A stretch of 64,000 nucleotides of DNA, from positions 1-64,000 of the forward strand of contig JAFTZM010000005.1 of NCBI GenBank assembly GCA_017464525.1. The letters are read 5' to 3'. This DNA comes from Clostridia bacterium (GTDB lineage: Bacteria > Bacillota > Clostridia > Oscillospirales > QAKW01). How positions within the stretch are numbered: the first letter of the stretch is position 1; every line of letters starts with the position of its first letter. A program made the translations under genes and the position numbers. Positions 8,944-17,616 of the stretch are shown here, one piece after another. Below the pieces are notes generated by a model. It saw nothing but the letters and a program-made list of their open reading frames with translations. It did not search any database and was not told the DNA's origin.

Positions 8944-9663
8944 ATGGCAATAATTCTGGATATCTTAGTGGCAGCGATCATCGTGCTTTCGGTTTTTCTG
9001 GCCTATAAAAAGGGGCTGATCAAAACCCTCTTTTCTCTGGTGGGCGGCATCGCTGCTGTGGTTCTGGCTGTTACCATGAGTGCCCCGGTGGCCAATTGGC
9101 TCAATGAGGAGTTTGTGGGGCCTGCTGTTCGTAATACTGTTCTGACTGCAGTAAACGGCTCCGATCTGAATGCCAAATATGATCAGGCGCTGGAATCTGT
9201 GGATGTGGTGGGCAAGCTGAAGGATATGCCCGAAAATTTGCGTGAATTTCTGGAAAATCTGAATGTGGATATCGATGACATCATCGATTCTGCCGGCCAG
9301 AGTAAGGCTGACTCCCTGGCTGCTAAAGAAAAGTTGATCGATTCCATTGCCGATCCTGTTAGCGCAGCAATCAGTAAAGCCATTGCCCTGATTGCTTTGG
9401 TCATTGTCTTCTTTATCTTGCTGCTTGTGGCTACCCGCTTGCTGGATACAGTATTCCGGGTCTTGCCCTTCGGGAAGTCTCTGAATAAGGCCGGCGGTCT
9501 GATCTTCGGTGTGATCCGCGCTGCTTTGATCGTGATGGTTCTTGGTGCGGTGGTCTACGGTCTTGCCAGCGGGAATATTTTGCTTTCTCTGGATGAACTG
9601 GATAGCACACTGCTCTTGAAGCATATCAATAAAATCAATCCGATTTTGAATTTTTTTAAATAA
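8944..9663 (+). CDS. CvpA family membrane protein
   Basis: A 239-residue membrane protein of the CvpA (colicin V production) family. Segment one (IILDILVAAIIVLSVFLAYKKGLIKTL) has the family's opening DxxxxxxxxxxxxxxGxxKG pattern, and further membrane spans lie near 150-170 and 190-215. A soluble, helical insert of about 75 residues separates the second and third spans and is longer than in short CvpA proteins. The strong AGGAGG site fixes the start. The biochemical role of the family is unsettled. Confidence 0.85.
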   Translation: MAIILDILVAAIIVLSVFLAYKKGLIKTLFSLVGGIAAVVLAVTMSAPVANWLNEEFVGPAVRNTVLTAVNGSDLNAKYDQALESVDVVGKLKDMPENLREFLENLNVDIDDIIDSAGQSKADSLAAKEKLIDSIADPVSAAISKAIALIALVIVFFILLLVATRLLDTVFRVLPFGKSLNKAGGLIFGVIRAALIVMVLGAVVYGLASGNILLSLDELDSTLLLKHINKINPILNFFK

Positions 9664-9669
9664 TCTAAA

Positions 9670-10215
9670 ATGAACATACCAAATTTTTTAACCATCCTTC
9701 GTCTATTTATGGTGCCCGGCTTTATGATCGCCTATCTGCAGGGCGGGAACGGTCGTTTTTGGGCGGCCGGGCTGTTTGTTCTGGCGGCCCTCACCGATCT
9801 GCTGGACGGTTATCTGGCAAGAAAACTTAATCAGATCACCGATTTCGGCAAACTTGCTGATCCTGCTGCCGATAAGCTAATGCAGCTTTCTGCGCTGCTC
9901 TGCCTTTGCATCACCGGCCGTATCCGGGTGTGGATCCTGCTGATCTATGCGGTGAAGGAAATTTTGCAGGTCATCGGCGGCTTGCGTCTTTTGAATATCC
10001 GCAAATATGTGGTTTATTCTAAATGGAGTGGGAAGATCGCTACAACCTTGCTCTTTGTGGTGATCACGGTGATTATCGTAACAACGGAGCAGCAGCTTTC
10101 TTTGCAGCGTGCCACCTGGCTGATGGTGATCTGCCTGATTGCAACTGTGATCGCTTTTTTCGATTATGTATCGATGTATATCAATATCCGGAATGCGAGA
10201 CATTCCAAAAATTGA
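9670..10215 (+). CDS. pgsA: CDP-diacylglycerol-glycerol-3-phosphate 3-phosphatidyltransferase
   Basis: Makes phosphatidylglycerophosphate, the first committed step to phosphatidylglycerol, in the cytoplasmic membrane. The 181-residue protein has the complete CDP-alcohol phosphotransferase signature (D-LL-DG-YL-AR, then G-KLA-D-PAA-D at about 42-68) and four to five membrane spans. The N-terminus MNIPNFLTILRLF matches the family exactly. No Shine-Dalgarno sequence is visible: the six bases after the cvpA stop and the preceding 25 bases are A/T-rich, so initiation may depend on coupling to cvpA. Confidence 0.94.
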   Translation: MNIPNFLTILRLFMVPGFMIAYLQGGNGRFWAAGLFVLAALTDLLDGYLARKLNQITDFGKLADPAADKLMQLSALLCLCITGRIRVWILLIYAVKEILQVIGGLRLLNIRKYVVYSKWSGKIATTLLFVVITVIIVTTEQQLSLQRATWLMVICLIATVIAFFDYVSMYINIRNARHSKN

Positions 10216-10227
10216 AGGAGACCTTAA

Positions 10228-12492
10228 ATGCTTTGTGTAAAATGTAAAAAACGTACAGCGGTAGTGTTTGTATCCCGGCTGGACGGCGAAAATAAGCCGG
10301 TGAATGAGGGCTACTGCCTGAAATGTGCCAAGGATATGGGGATCCCCCAAGTCAATGAAATTATCAAGGGAATGGGCATGACCGATGAGGATCTGGAGCA
10401 GTTCGCCGATGAGTTTGATCAGATGAGCGAGCAGCTCGGTCTTTCGGGGGATGGTCTGGATTCGCAGACTGCACCCTCTCTGCCGCCTTTTTTCAGCAAG
10501 ATGTTTGGTGCCGGAAATAAGCCTGCCGGAGAAGCTCATGCCGAAAAGGAGCCGAATGGAAAGAAAAAGGAAAAAGAAAAAAAGCGCAAAATGCTGGATC
10601 AGTTCGGCGTGAACCTCACTGCCAAAGCACGCAAAGGGGAGTTGGATCCTGTTGTGGGCCGCCAGATAGAGCTGAACCGCCTGATCCGCATCCTCAACCG
10701 CCGTACTAAAAATAACCCCTGCTTGATCGGTGAACCCGGTGTGGGTAAAACTGCTATCGCCGAGGAACTGGCCTCTAAAATTGCTAAAGAGGATGTTCCC
10801 GCCAAGCTGCTGGGAAAGGAGGTCTACCTGCTAGATCTCACTGCTTTGGTAGCAGGGACCCAGTTCCGGGGGCAGTTTGAAAGCCGGATCAAAAACCTGA
10901 TCACCGAAGTGGTGGAGCTGGGGAATATTATTCTGGTCATCGATGAGATCCATAATCTTGTGGGGACCGGTGATGCGGAAGGGACCATGAATGCCGCCAA
11001 TATCCTGAAGCCTGCCCTTTCCCGAGGGGAGATTCAGGTGATCGGCGCTACCACCCTGGCCGAGTACCGTAAATATATTGAAAAGGATGCGGCTTTGGAA
11101 CGCCGGTTCCAGCCGGTGATGGTAGAGGAGCCCTCTTTGGAGGATACGGTGGAGATCCTGAAGGGCCTTCGTCCTCGCTACAGCGCTTATCATCATGTGC
11201 TGATCCCAGATCAACTGCTGGTGCAGGCGGCCCAAATGTCGGAACGGTATATCACCGACCGTTTCTTGCCGGATAAGGCGATTGATCTGCTGGATGAAGC
11301 CTGCAGCGGTGCCTCCCTGGAAAATGTGGCGCAGAATGATCTGATCCGTAAGCAGCGGCGCCTTACCGAGATCGAAGCTCGCCTGAATGTTCTTTCCGAG
11401 GAAGAGCAGGGGGAGGAGATCTATAAAGAGCAGGCAGAGCTGAATAGCGAAAAATTCCAGATCGAATCTGCCTTGAAGGAGATGGGGGCACCTAAGGATG
11501 CGGTGCTGACCTTCGATCATTTGGCCTATGTGTTGGAACTCTGGACAGGGATCCCCGCCTCCAAGATCAAGCAGCAGGAATTTGAAAAGCTGAACCAGCT
11601 GGAAAATGTACTGAAAGCCCGTATTGTGGGGCAGGATGAGGCCATCGACAGCGTGGTTCGCGCTATCAAGCGCCGCCGGGTGGGGGTCTCCCTTTCTCAT
11701 AGCCCCGCCTCCTTTATCTTTACCGGTCCCACCGGTGTGGGTAAAACAGAGCTGGTGCGCCAGCTTTCCATTGCACTCTTCGATAGTGTGGAGGCGCTGA
11801 TCCGGGTAGATATGAGCGAGTATATGGAAAAGCATTCCGTCTCTAAGCTGATCGGTGCGCCTCCGGGATATGTGGGCTATGATGATGCCGGGCAGCTTAC
11901 CGAAAAGGTGCGCCGCAAGCCTTATAGCGTGATTCTTTTCGACGAGATCGAAAAAGCCCATCCTGAGGTGCTGAATATTATGCTGCAGATGCTGGACGAC
12001 GGTAAATTGACCGATGCGCAGGGCAGAGTAGTGAATTTTGAAAACACCATCATTGTGATGACCACCAATGCGACTGCTGATACCGCCAACGCCACCGGCT
12101 TCAACCGCAGCGAATCGGAGCTGGAAAAGGATCGTGCCACCCGGGCGTTGCTCAAATTCCTCCGCCCCGAATTTATCAATCGTGTGGATGAGATCATCAC
12201 CTTCCATCCATTGGAGCGGGAGACCATCCGTTCCATTGCGGATATTATGATGGGAGATCTTCGCAAGAGCCTGGAGCTTCGTTCCATCACCCTGGAGATG
12301 GAGCCGGCGGTATTGGATCACCTGGCTGAGCATGGCTACGACCGCAAGTTCGGTGCCCGCTCCCTCAAGCGTACCATCCAGCGGGAAGTGGAGGATCAGA
12401 TCGCCCAGCAAATGATCGATCATTTCGACCAGGAGACCTCCGCAGTACGTTGCTATGTAAGTGACGGAAAAATTTGTGTAGATTTGCATTAA
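10228..12492 (+). CDS. ATP-dependent Clp protease ATP-binding subunit, ClpE-like
   Basis: A class I Hsp100 unfoldase of 754 residues. It starts with a four-cysteine zinc-binding module (C3, C6, C30, C33), as in ClpE, in place of the double Clp-N repeat of ClpC. AAA domain 1 has Walker A GEPGVGKTA and Walker B ILVIDEIHN. A short middle region (about 380-440) links to AAA domain 2 with GPTGVGKTE and VILFDEIEKAH. The D2 loop that docks ClpP appears as TGF near 630 rather than the canonical IGF/LGF. AGGAG precedes the ATG. It follows pgsA by 12 bases. A ClpC role cannot be excluded if the genome lacks clpC. Confidence 0.85.
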   Translation: MLCVKCKKRTAVVFVSRLDGENKPVNEGYCLKCAKDMGIPQVNEIIKGMGMTDEDLEQFADEFDQMSEQLGLSGDGLDSQTAPSLPPFFSKMFGAGNKPAGEAHAEKEPNGKKKEKEKKRKMLDQFGVNLTAKARKGELDPVVGRQIELNRLIRILNRRTKNNPCLIGEPGVGKTAIAEELASKIAKEDVPAKLLGKEVYLLDLTALVAGTQFRGQFESRIKNLITEVVELGNIILVIDEIHNLVGTGDAEGTMNAANILKPALSRGEIQVIGATTLAEYRKYIEKDAALERRFQPVMVEEPSLEDTVEILKGLRPRYSAYHHVLIPDQLLVQAAQMSERYITDRFLPDKAIDLLDEACSGASLENVAQNDLIRKQRRLTEIEARLNVLSEEEQGEEIYKEQAELNSEKFQIESALKEMGAPKDAVLTFDHLAYVLELWTGIPASKIKQQEFEKLNQLENVLKARIVGQDEAIDSVVRAIKRRRVGVSLSHSPASFIFTGPTGVGKTELVRQLSIALFDSVEALIRVDMSEYMEKHSVSKLIGAPPGYVGYDDAGQLTEKVRRKPYSVILFDEIEKAHPEVLNIMLQMLDDGKLTDAQGRVVNFENTIIVMTTNATADTANATGFNRSESELEKDRATRALLKFLRPEFINRVDEIITFHPLERETIRSIADIMMGDLRKSLELRSITLEMEPAVLDHLAEHGYDRKFGARSLKRTIQREVEDQIAQQMIDHFDQETSAVRCYVSDGKICVDLH

Positions 12493-12499
12493 AAAACGC

Positions 12500-12528
12500 T
12501 TGACAATTTACTCGGAGTTTTGTATAAT
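12500..12528 (+). promoter_or_regulatory. Sigma-A promoter of rpsU
   Basis: Consensus TTGACA (12500-12505) and consensus TATAAT (12523-12528) are separated by exactly 17 bases, directly after the ClpE-like gene. This predicts strong constitutive transcription of rpsU. Confidence 0.9.
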
Positions 12529-12585
12529 ATCCATCGTACCTATAAAGTAGGACACTGTCGTCAAAGCGGAGGGAGGGAAGACCAA

Positions 12586-12759
12586 ATGGCAGAAATCCGC
12601 ATCAAGGAGAATGAATCCTTGGATAGTGCTTTGAGAAGATTCAAAAGACAATGCGCAAAATCCGGCGTTCTCTCCGAAATCAGAAAGAGAGAGCACTACG
12701 AGAAGCCCAGCGTTAAGAGAAAGAAGAAGTCCGAAGCCGCCAGAAAGAGAAAGTATTAA
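12586..12759 (+). CDS. rpsU: 30S ribosomal protein S21
   Basis: Small basic ribosomal protein of the 30S platform, near the 3' end of 16S rRNA. The 57 residues show the S21 signature ([18 protein letters not shown]) and a Lys/Arg-rich tail ([14 protein letters not shown]). The start at 12586 follows a very strong GGAGGGAGG at 12568-12576; an upstream in-frame ATG at 12520 overlaps the promoter and is rejected. It is monocistronic, bounded by its own promoter and terminator. Confidence 0.96.
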   Translation: MAEIRIKENESLDSALRRFKRQCAKSGVLSEIRKREHYEKPSVKRKKKSEAARKRKY

Positions 12760-12796
12760 TTTCTGACCGTCTCGGCGTTTGATACTCTCAAAATGA

Positions 12797-12828
12797 AGCC
12801 CGTATTCGAAAGAATACGGGCTTTTTTC
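12797..12828 (+). terminator. Rho-independent terminator of rpsU
   Basis: An 11-bp perfect stem (agcccgtattc / gaatacgggct) with a GAAA tetraloop is followed by six T residues. Confidence 0.92.
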
Positions 12829-12831
12829 CTA

Positions 12832-12860
12832 TTGAAAAATGAAATCTTCTATGCTAAAAT
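12832..12860 (+). promoter_or_regulatory. Promoter for the unknown gene at 12891
   Basis: TTGAAA (12832-12837) and TAAAAT (12855-12860) with a 17-base spacer, 30 bases before the ATG at 12891. Confidence 0.7.
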
Positions 12861-12890
12861 CTACAATATAAATTAGGAAGGAGCTTTGCT

Positions 12891-14024
12891 ATGCGGGATT
12901 ATTTCGGAAAAGATCAAAGGTTTTATTTTCGGTTTCCGCTGGATGGTGATTGCCTGAACTGTTATGATGGAGATGAGACGGAAGAAGGCCTCCGCATTGT
13001 GGTAAGGATTGCTGCGCCTTCCGGGATACAGCTTACTGTCAATCAGCAGACTGCTGAATGGGATGGGGAATGCTATACCTGCCCGGTGATCCTAAAAAAT
13101 TACCGCACAACTCTGGAGGCGGTGGATACTACCACCGGCGAAAGTACCGCTATTGTTGTTTATCGGTTGCGGGATGCGGTAGGGAAGTACCGTCTTTCCA
13201 GCGATGATAATATTCTGTTTTTGCAGGATCTGAATGATCACCCGGAATATAACTCCATTTTCGATAATCCTTATCTGGCTGTTTATAAAAAAGCCCACGA
13301 TCTGTACGGTGCCTGCGTGCATATGAATATTTACTACGAATATGGACCTGAGGAAATGAAGGATTTTTCGGCCCATAAAAAGCCCTTTGATCTTTCCATG
13401 ATGACTGATCGCTATAAAAACGAATGGCAGCAGAATGCGCATTGGCTGCGGCTTTCCTTCCATGCTCGGAAGAATTACCCCGATGCTCCCTATAGGAATT
13501 CTTCCATCGAAGAGATATCCGGGGATATCGAAAGGGTTCACCGGGAGATCCTTCGTTTTGCCGGGGAGGGGGTGCTTTCCCCGGTTACGACGCTCCATTT
13601 CGGAGCTGCAAATCTGCAGGTGACCCGTACCCTGCGGGAATATGGGTACCGCTGCCTGACCGGTTATTTTGAACTGGATAAGCATGGAGAGCCTTTGGTG
13701 GCGTATCATTACCCTGCCGATTTCGTGTGCCATGTAGGGGAACGTGATTTCTGGAAGGATAATCAGGAGGATCTCATTTTTTGCCGCATTGACCGTGTTT
13801 TGAATTATCCTCAGGATGCTGCTGAAAATATCAAAGCATTGGAAGAGGTGGCAGAAAACGATCATCGGGCCGGATTTATCTCCATGATGATCCATGAGGA
13901 ATATTTTTACCCCGATTATTGCAATCACCGCCCCCGTTTTGAGGAGCTGGTGCTGGAGGCCTGCCGCTGGTGCTATGAGCGCGGTTACCGAGGCGCTCTG
14001 CTCAGCGATACTGTTTTTGAATGA
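12891..14024 (+). CDS. Uncharacterised protein, possible deacetylase-like barrel
   Basis: A 377-residue soluble protein without signal peptide or membrane span. I do not recognise the family with certainty. An N-terminal beta-rich part (1-110) is followed by an alpha/beta part. The motifs VTTLHFGAANLQVTRTL, GYRCLTGYF and the late MMIHEEYFYPDY are reminiscent of polysaccharide-deacetylase/NodB-type barrels, but the HxxxH metal pair cannot be pointed to. The AGGAAGGAG site fixes the start. It has its own promoter and overlaps the glycosylase gene downstream. Confidence 0.6.
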   Translation: MRDYFGKDQRFYFRFPLDGDCLNCYDGDETEEGLRIVVRIAAPSGIQLTVNQQTAEWDGECYTCPVILKNYRTTLEAVDTTTGESTAIVVYRLRDAVGKYRLSSDDNILFLQDLNDHPEYNSIFDNPYLAVYKKAHDLYGACVHMNIYYEYGPEEMKDFSAHKKPFDLSMMTDRYKNEWQQNAHWLRLSFHARKNYPDAPYRNSSIEEISGDIERVHREILRFAGEGVLSPVTTLHFGAANLQVTRTLREYGYRCLTGYFELDKHGEPLVAYHYPADFVCHVGERDFWKDNQEDLIFCRIDRVLNYPQDAAENIKALEEVAENDHRAGFISMMIHEEYFYPDYCNHRPRFEELVLEACRWCYERGYRGALLSDTVFE

Positions 14025-14032
14025 GGTGCATG

Positions 14033-14512
14033 ATGATCCAACACCCCTTTCCACCTCTCTACGATGCAAATTCCGAAATTCTGATTCTGGGCAGCTTTCC
14101 TTCGGTCAAGTCCCGGGAGCAGCGCTTCTTTTACGGCCATCCCCAGAACCGTTTCTGGAGGGTCCTTGCGGCGATTTATGCTTCACCGACCCCTGAGACC
14201 ATCGAAGAGAAAAAGGCCTTTCTTCATCAAAATCATGTGGCTTTATGGGATGTGATCGCCTCCTGTGAGATTACCGGAAGCGCCGATAGCTCCATAAAAA
14301 ATGCAGTTGCCAATGATCTTTCGCCGATTCTTTCCGGCAGCCGGGTCGCCCGGATCTTTGTGAACGGCGGTACCGCAAAAAAGCTCTATGATCGCTATAT
14401 TCTGCCCTCTGCTGGCATTGAAGCAACCGTTTTACCTTCCACCTCTCCGGCAAATGCTGCATGGAGCCTGGAGCGCTTGATCGAAGTGTGGCAAATAATA
14501 AACCGAGGTTAA
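14033..14512 (+). CDS. DNA-deoxyinosine glycosylase / UDG superfamily
   Basis: A base-excision repair enzyme of the uracil-DNA glycosylase fold, about 159 residues. The family signatures are LILGSFPSVKSREQ at the N-terminus (active-site loop), FYGHPQNRFW, and the C-terminal LPSTSPANA loop. These match the group annotated DNA-deoxyinosine glycosylase, related to Mug. In-frame starts exist at 14021, 14030 and 14033; GAGG at 14023-14026 is best spaced for 14033, which also gives a family-like N-terminus. The 14021 start would overlap the upstream stop. The stop lies inside the shared terminator stem. Confidence 0.82.
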   Translation: MIQHPFPPLYDANSEILILGSFPSVKSREQRFFYGHPQNRFWRVLAAIYASPTPETIEEKKAFLHQNHVALWDVIASCEITGSADSSIKNAVANDLSPILSGSRVARIFVNGGTAKKLYDRYILPSAGIEATVLPSTSPANAAWSLERLIEVWQIINRG

Positions 14513-14527
14513 TGAACCTCGGTTTTT
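14501..14527. terminator. Bidirectional terminator between convergent genes
   Basis: A 10-bp perfect stem (aaccgaggtt / aacctcggtt) with loop AATG and T tails on the plus strand. Both convergent genes (glycosylase and the minus-strand membrane protein) end within it. Confidence 0.85.
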
Positions 14528-14940
14528 GCGTAATACCAATTTATAAATTCTGTACCCAATCGGGTGGCCTGCCCTTCAAACCAAATGCTGTCATAGGATT
14601 TGTGGTGCTTTTTGAAGATCTTGCGCCACCAGAACCGAAGGGAAGAGGGGAAATTTACAAGAAAGGGCATCAGCGGCCCGAAATGGCAATTCTGGATACT
14701 GTGGCCGTGCTCATGGTTTTTTATATGCACGCTCTCAACAGTACCTTTTATGAAAAAAATACCAAATGACATCCCGCCCCAGTTTTTGCCTACCTCAAAA
14801 AAATAGCAATAGCCCCATTTTTTCGGCCGCTTTCCGATTGCTGCCAGCATCAATGCAACGATGCATCCGGCAAGGGTGGTGGGGAGGCCCCAGGTGAAGG
14901 AAAGCAGATAAAACTGAAATTTTGTTAGCTTAGTTTTCAT
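14509..14940 (-). CDS. Uncharacterised membrane protein with HEHGH motif
   Basis: A 143-residue protein with a hydrophobic N-terminal segment (about 8-35: LLSFTWGLPTTLAGCIVALMLAAIG). The central motif VHIKNHEHGHSIQN resembles a zinc-site HExxH-type peptidase motif but reads HEHGH. The C-terminal half is Trp/Lys-rich (FWWRKIFKKHHKSYDS). Function unknown; a membrane metallopeptidase-like protein is one possibility. Its start overlaps the end of the HxlR regulator by 11 bases, so the two are co-transcribed and coupled. Confidence 0.6.
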   Translation of the reverse strand: MKTKLTKFQFYLLSFTWGLPTTLAGCIVALMLAAIGKRPKKWGYCYFFEVGKNWGGMSFGIFFIKGTVESVHIKNHEHGHSIQNCHFGPLMPFLVNFPSSLRFWWRKIFKKHHKSYDSIWFEGQATRLGTEFINWYYAKTEVH

Positions 14941-15280
14941 GCTTTTTCATGGCGCAGTTGGGGCAAACGCCGCGCTCCTTCAGATATTCTTCCCCCCATT
15001 GATACATGGATTGCAAAATGGGGATCATGCTTTTCCCCAGTTCTGTCAGCGCATATTCCACCTTCGGCGGCACCACCGGATATACGGTGCGGCTGATCAG
15101 GGCATCCTGCTCTAATTCCCGCAGCTGCTGGGTCAGCATTTTGGCGGTCGCCTCCGGGATCAGCTTTTGCAGCTCTCCATACCGCTTTGGCTGCTCTGTT
15201 AAGAACCAAAGGATCAAAGCTTTGTATTTTCCGCCGATCAGGCGTATGGTTTCGCCCACCGGGCAATGGATCTTTTCCAT
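14930..15280 (-). CDS. HxlR family transcriptional regulator
   Basis: A winged-helix DNA-binding protein of 116 residues. The family pattern is clear: CPVGETIRLIGGKYKALILWFL, then the recognition part (FLTEQPKRYGELQKLI, MLTQQLRELE) and the wing (RTVYPVVPPKVEYALTELG). The cysteine near the N-terminus (C6 of IHCPV) is where redox-sensing HxlR members react, and the C-terminus adds a CPNC pair. The start at 15280 follows GAGGTG six bases upstream; a 19-residue in-frame extension lacks a site. It is divergent from copA. Confidence 0.88.
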   Translation of the reverse strand: MEKIHCPVGETIRLIGGKYKALILWFLTEQPKRYGELQKLIPEATAKMLTQQLRELEQDALISRTVYPVVPPKVEYALTELGKSMIPILQSMYQWGEEYLKERGVCPNCAMKKHEN

Positions 15281-15292
15281 GGGAAACACCTC

Positions 15293-15310
15293 ACTATCCT
15301 TTTGGGTAGT
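15293..15310. promoter_or_regulatory. Possible HxlR operator between hxlR and copA
   Basis: Imperfect dyad actatcc-tttt-gggtagt, lying 13-30 bases before the HxlR start codon and upstream of the copA promoter. HxlR-type regulators bind short ACTA/TAGT dyads, so autoregulation is plausible. This is inference from position and symmetry. Confidence 0.4.
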
Positions 15311-15331
15311 ATCGCACATTTTAGTGCATAC

Positions 15332-15360
15332 TTGCAAATCAGATATCTATATTATATCAT
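15332..15360 (+). promoter_or_regulatory. Promoter of copA-copZ
   Basis: TTGCAA (15332-15337) and TATCAT (15355-15360) with a 17-base spacer, 33 bases before the copA ATG. No CopY-type (TACANNTGTA) or CsoR-type operator is obvious. Confidence 0.65.
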
Positions 15361-15393
15361 AAGGATAGGAAAATTCAAGATAAGGATGATCTT

Positions 15394-17616
15394 ATGAAAA
15401 AAGAATTTGATATTTCCGGCATGACCTGCGCTGCCTGCGCCGCCAGGATCGAAAAGGTCGTAGGCCGTGTGGAGGGTGTGCAATCAGCCGTGGTCAATCT
15501 TGCGGCGGAACGCTTGACGGTGGAGGCGGATAGCTCAGCCTTTCCTGCAGTGGTTTCTGCTGTGGAAAAGGCCGGATTTGGGGCTGTTTTGCATAAAAAA
15601 AGTACAGAAAACAGCGATAAAAACGCCCAAAAGGTTCGTGTAATGCGAACAAAACTGATCATGGCAGCCTGCTTTACCCTGCCGCTCTTTTATCTGGCCA
15701 TGGGGCCCATGATTGGTCTGCCGGTGCCTGGCTTTCTGAGCCCGGAGCAGGAGCCTCTTCTTTATGCTGTTGCCCAGCTTTGCCTGGTGATCCCTGTGAT
15801 GTTGGTGGGCTGGAGATTCTATGCGGTGGGCTATTCCTCGCTTTTTCGGGGCAGCCCCAATATGGATAGTCTGATCGCGGTGGGTACCACCGCCTCCTTT
15901 GGCTACAGCCTTTATTCATTGGTTCGGATCGCCGGCGGAGATCATCATGCGGTGCATGAATTGTATTTTGAATCCTGCGGCGTGATCATTACTCTGATCT
16001 TATTGGGAAAAACCCTTGAAACCATTTCAAAAGGAAAAACCTCTCAGGCGATCCGCAGCCTGATGCAGCTTGTTCCTGCTACCACCTTTGTGATCCGGGA
16101 CGGTAATGAACTGGAGGTACCCACCTCAAAGCTGCTCATGACCGATATTCTGCTCCTTCGGCCCGGCAGTCGGATTCCTGCTGACGGTACGGTTCTTTCC
16201 GGGAACTCCACGGTGGATGAATCGATGCTTACCGGTGAAAGCCTGCCGGTGGATAAAGCCGAAGGGAGCGAAGTATATGCTGGTTCCATCAATTTGAGCG
16301 GAGCCTTGCAGGTTCAGATCACTCGAATTGGAGAGGATACCGCTCTCGGCGGTATGATCCGCATGGTGGAGGAGGCGCAGGGAACCAAAGCACCCATTGC
16401 CCGCCTGGCGGATGTGGTTTCCGGTTATTTTGTTCCGGTGGTGATGATGATTGCTGTTTTGGCGGCTGCAGCTTGGAGGCTTGGCGGTCAGAGCTGGGGC
16501 TTTGCGCTTTCTATTCTTGTTTCTGTGCTGGTGATCGCCTGCCCCTGCGCCTTGGGACTTGCAACGCCGACTGCCATTATGGTGGGGATCGGAAAGGGTG
16601 CTGAATACGGAATTCTCTTTAAAAACGGGGAAGCGGTGGAGCATCTCCACCGTATCCGGACTGTTGTTTTGGATAAGACCGGAACGCTGACCACCGGAAA
16701 GCCTGCTTTGACCGATCTGATCCCCGCGCCCGGCTTGAAGCGTGCGGAACTATTGGCGCTCATTGCCTCTGCTGAGCGTCCCTCCGAGCATCCTTTGGGG
16801 CGTGCTTTGGTGGAGCAGGCGGAAAAAGAAAATTTGCCCTTGAGCCAACCGGAGGAATTTGAAAATTTGGTGGGCCGTGGGGTGATCGCCAGGGTCAACG
16901 GGAAAACAATTCTGGCCGGAAATGCGCGCATGATGCAGGAAAAAGAGATCCTTTTTGATTCATTTCAAGCTGATCTGGAACGGCTGGCAGGAGAAGGCAA
17001 AACGCCTGTGTATATTGCTGCAGACGGTATTGCGGCCGGCATCGCAGCCATTGCCGATACCCTGAAGCCGGATAGTGCAGCTGCGGTCAAAAAGCTGCAG
17101 AAGCACGGTATTGAGGTGGTGATGCTCACAGGGGATGCTCGCCGTACCGCACAAGCCATTGCTAAAGAGGCAGGAATTGCCGAGATCCGGGCAGAAGTAC
17201 TTCCCGGAGATAAGGCGGCGGTGATCAAGGAACTGCAGGCACAGGGTAAAAAAGTGGCCATGGTAGGGGATGGCATCAATGATGCGCCGGCTCTTGCTAC
17301 TGCCGATGTAGGGATCGCCATCGGCTCCGGGACCGATATTGCCATGGAATCTGCCGATGTGGTGTTGATGCACAGTGCACTTTCTGCCGTGCCCACCGCT
17401 ATGGAGCTTTCCCGACGCACCATCCGCAATATCAAACAAAATCTTTTCTGGGCCTTTGCTTATAATACCCTTGGGATCCCGGTTGCTGCCGGGCTGCTGT
17501 ATCTTTTTGGCGGGCCGCTGTTGAATCCTATGATCGCTGCTGCGGCGATGTCATTGTCGTCGGTTTCTGTATTAACAAACGCCTTGCGTTTAAAAAAGTT
17601 TAAGGAGGAAAAATAA
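15394..17616 (+). CDS. copA: Copper-translocating P1B-type ATPase CopA
   Basis: Exports Cu+ across the cytoplasmic membrane using ATP. The 740 residues contain one N-terminal heavy-metal-associated domain (GMTCAACAARIEK), the membrane-embedded CPC ion site (ACPCALGLATPTA), the phosphorylation site DKTGTLTTG, the HP motif (SEHPLGRAL) and the hinge GDGINDAPAL. CPC plus the YN and MxSS-like residues in the last spans (FAYNTLGIP, AAAMSLSSVSV) point to Cu+ rather than Zn2+/Cd2+. The copZ ATG follows the copA stop with no gap. The divergent HxlR regulator is not a typical copper sensor. Confidence 0.95.
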   Translation: MKKEFDISGMTCAACAARIEKVVGRVEGVQSAVVNLAAERLTVEADSSAFPAVVSAVEKAGFGAVLHKKSTENSDKNAQKVRVMRTKLIMAACFTLPLFYLAMGPMIGLPVPGFLSPEQEPLLYAVAQLCLVIPVMLVGWRFYAVGYSSLFRGSPNMDSLIAVGTTASFGYSLYSLVRIAGGDHHAVHELYFESCGVIITLILLGKTLETISKGKTSQAIRSLMQLVPATTFVIRDGNELEVPTSKLLMTDILLLRPGSRIPADGTVLSGNSTVDESMLTGESLPVDKAEGSEVYAGSINLSGALQVQITRIGEDTALGGMIRMVEEAQGTKAPIARLADVVSGYFVPVVMMIAVLAAAAWRLGGQSWGFALSILVSVLVIACPCALGLATPTAIMVGIGKGAEYGILFKNGEAVEHLHRIRTVVLDKTGTLTTGKPALTDLIPAPGLKRAELLALIASAERPSEHPLGRALVEQAEKENLPLSQPEEFENLVGRGVIARVNGKTILAGNARMMQEKEILFDSFQADLERLAGEGKTPVYIAADGIAAGIAAIADTLKPDSAAAVKKLQKHGIEVVMLTGDARRTAQAIAKEAGIAEIRAEVLPGDKAAVIKELQAQGKKVAMVGDGINDAPALATADVGIAIGSGTDIAMESADVVLMHSALSAVPTAMELSRRTIRNIKQNLFWAFAYNTLGIPVAAGLLYLFGGPLLNPMIAAAAMSLSSVSVLTNALRLKKFKEEK

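Noticed and set aside
10831..12489. 552-residue minus-strand open frame opposite the ClpE-like gene
   Set aside because: Shadow frame of a clear AAA+ gene; low-complexity His/Gln-rich translation.
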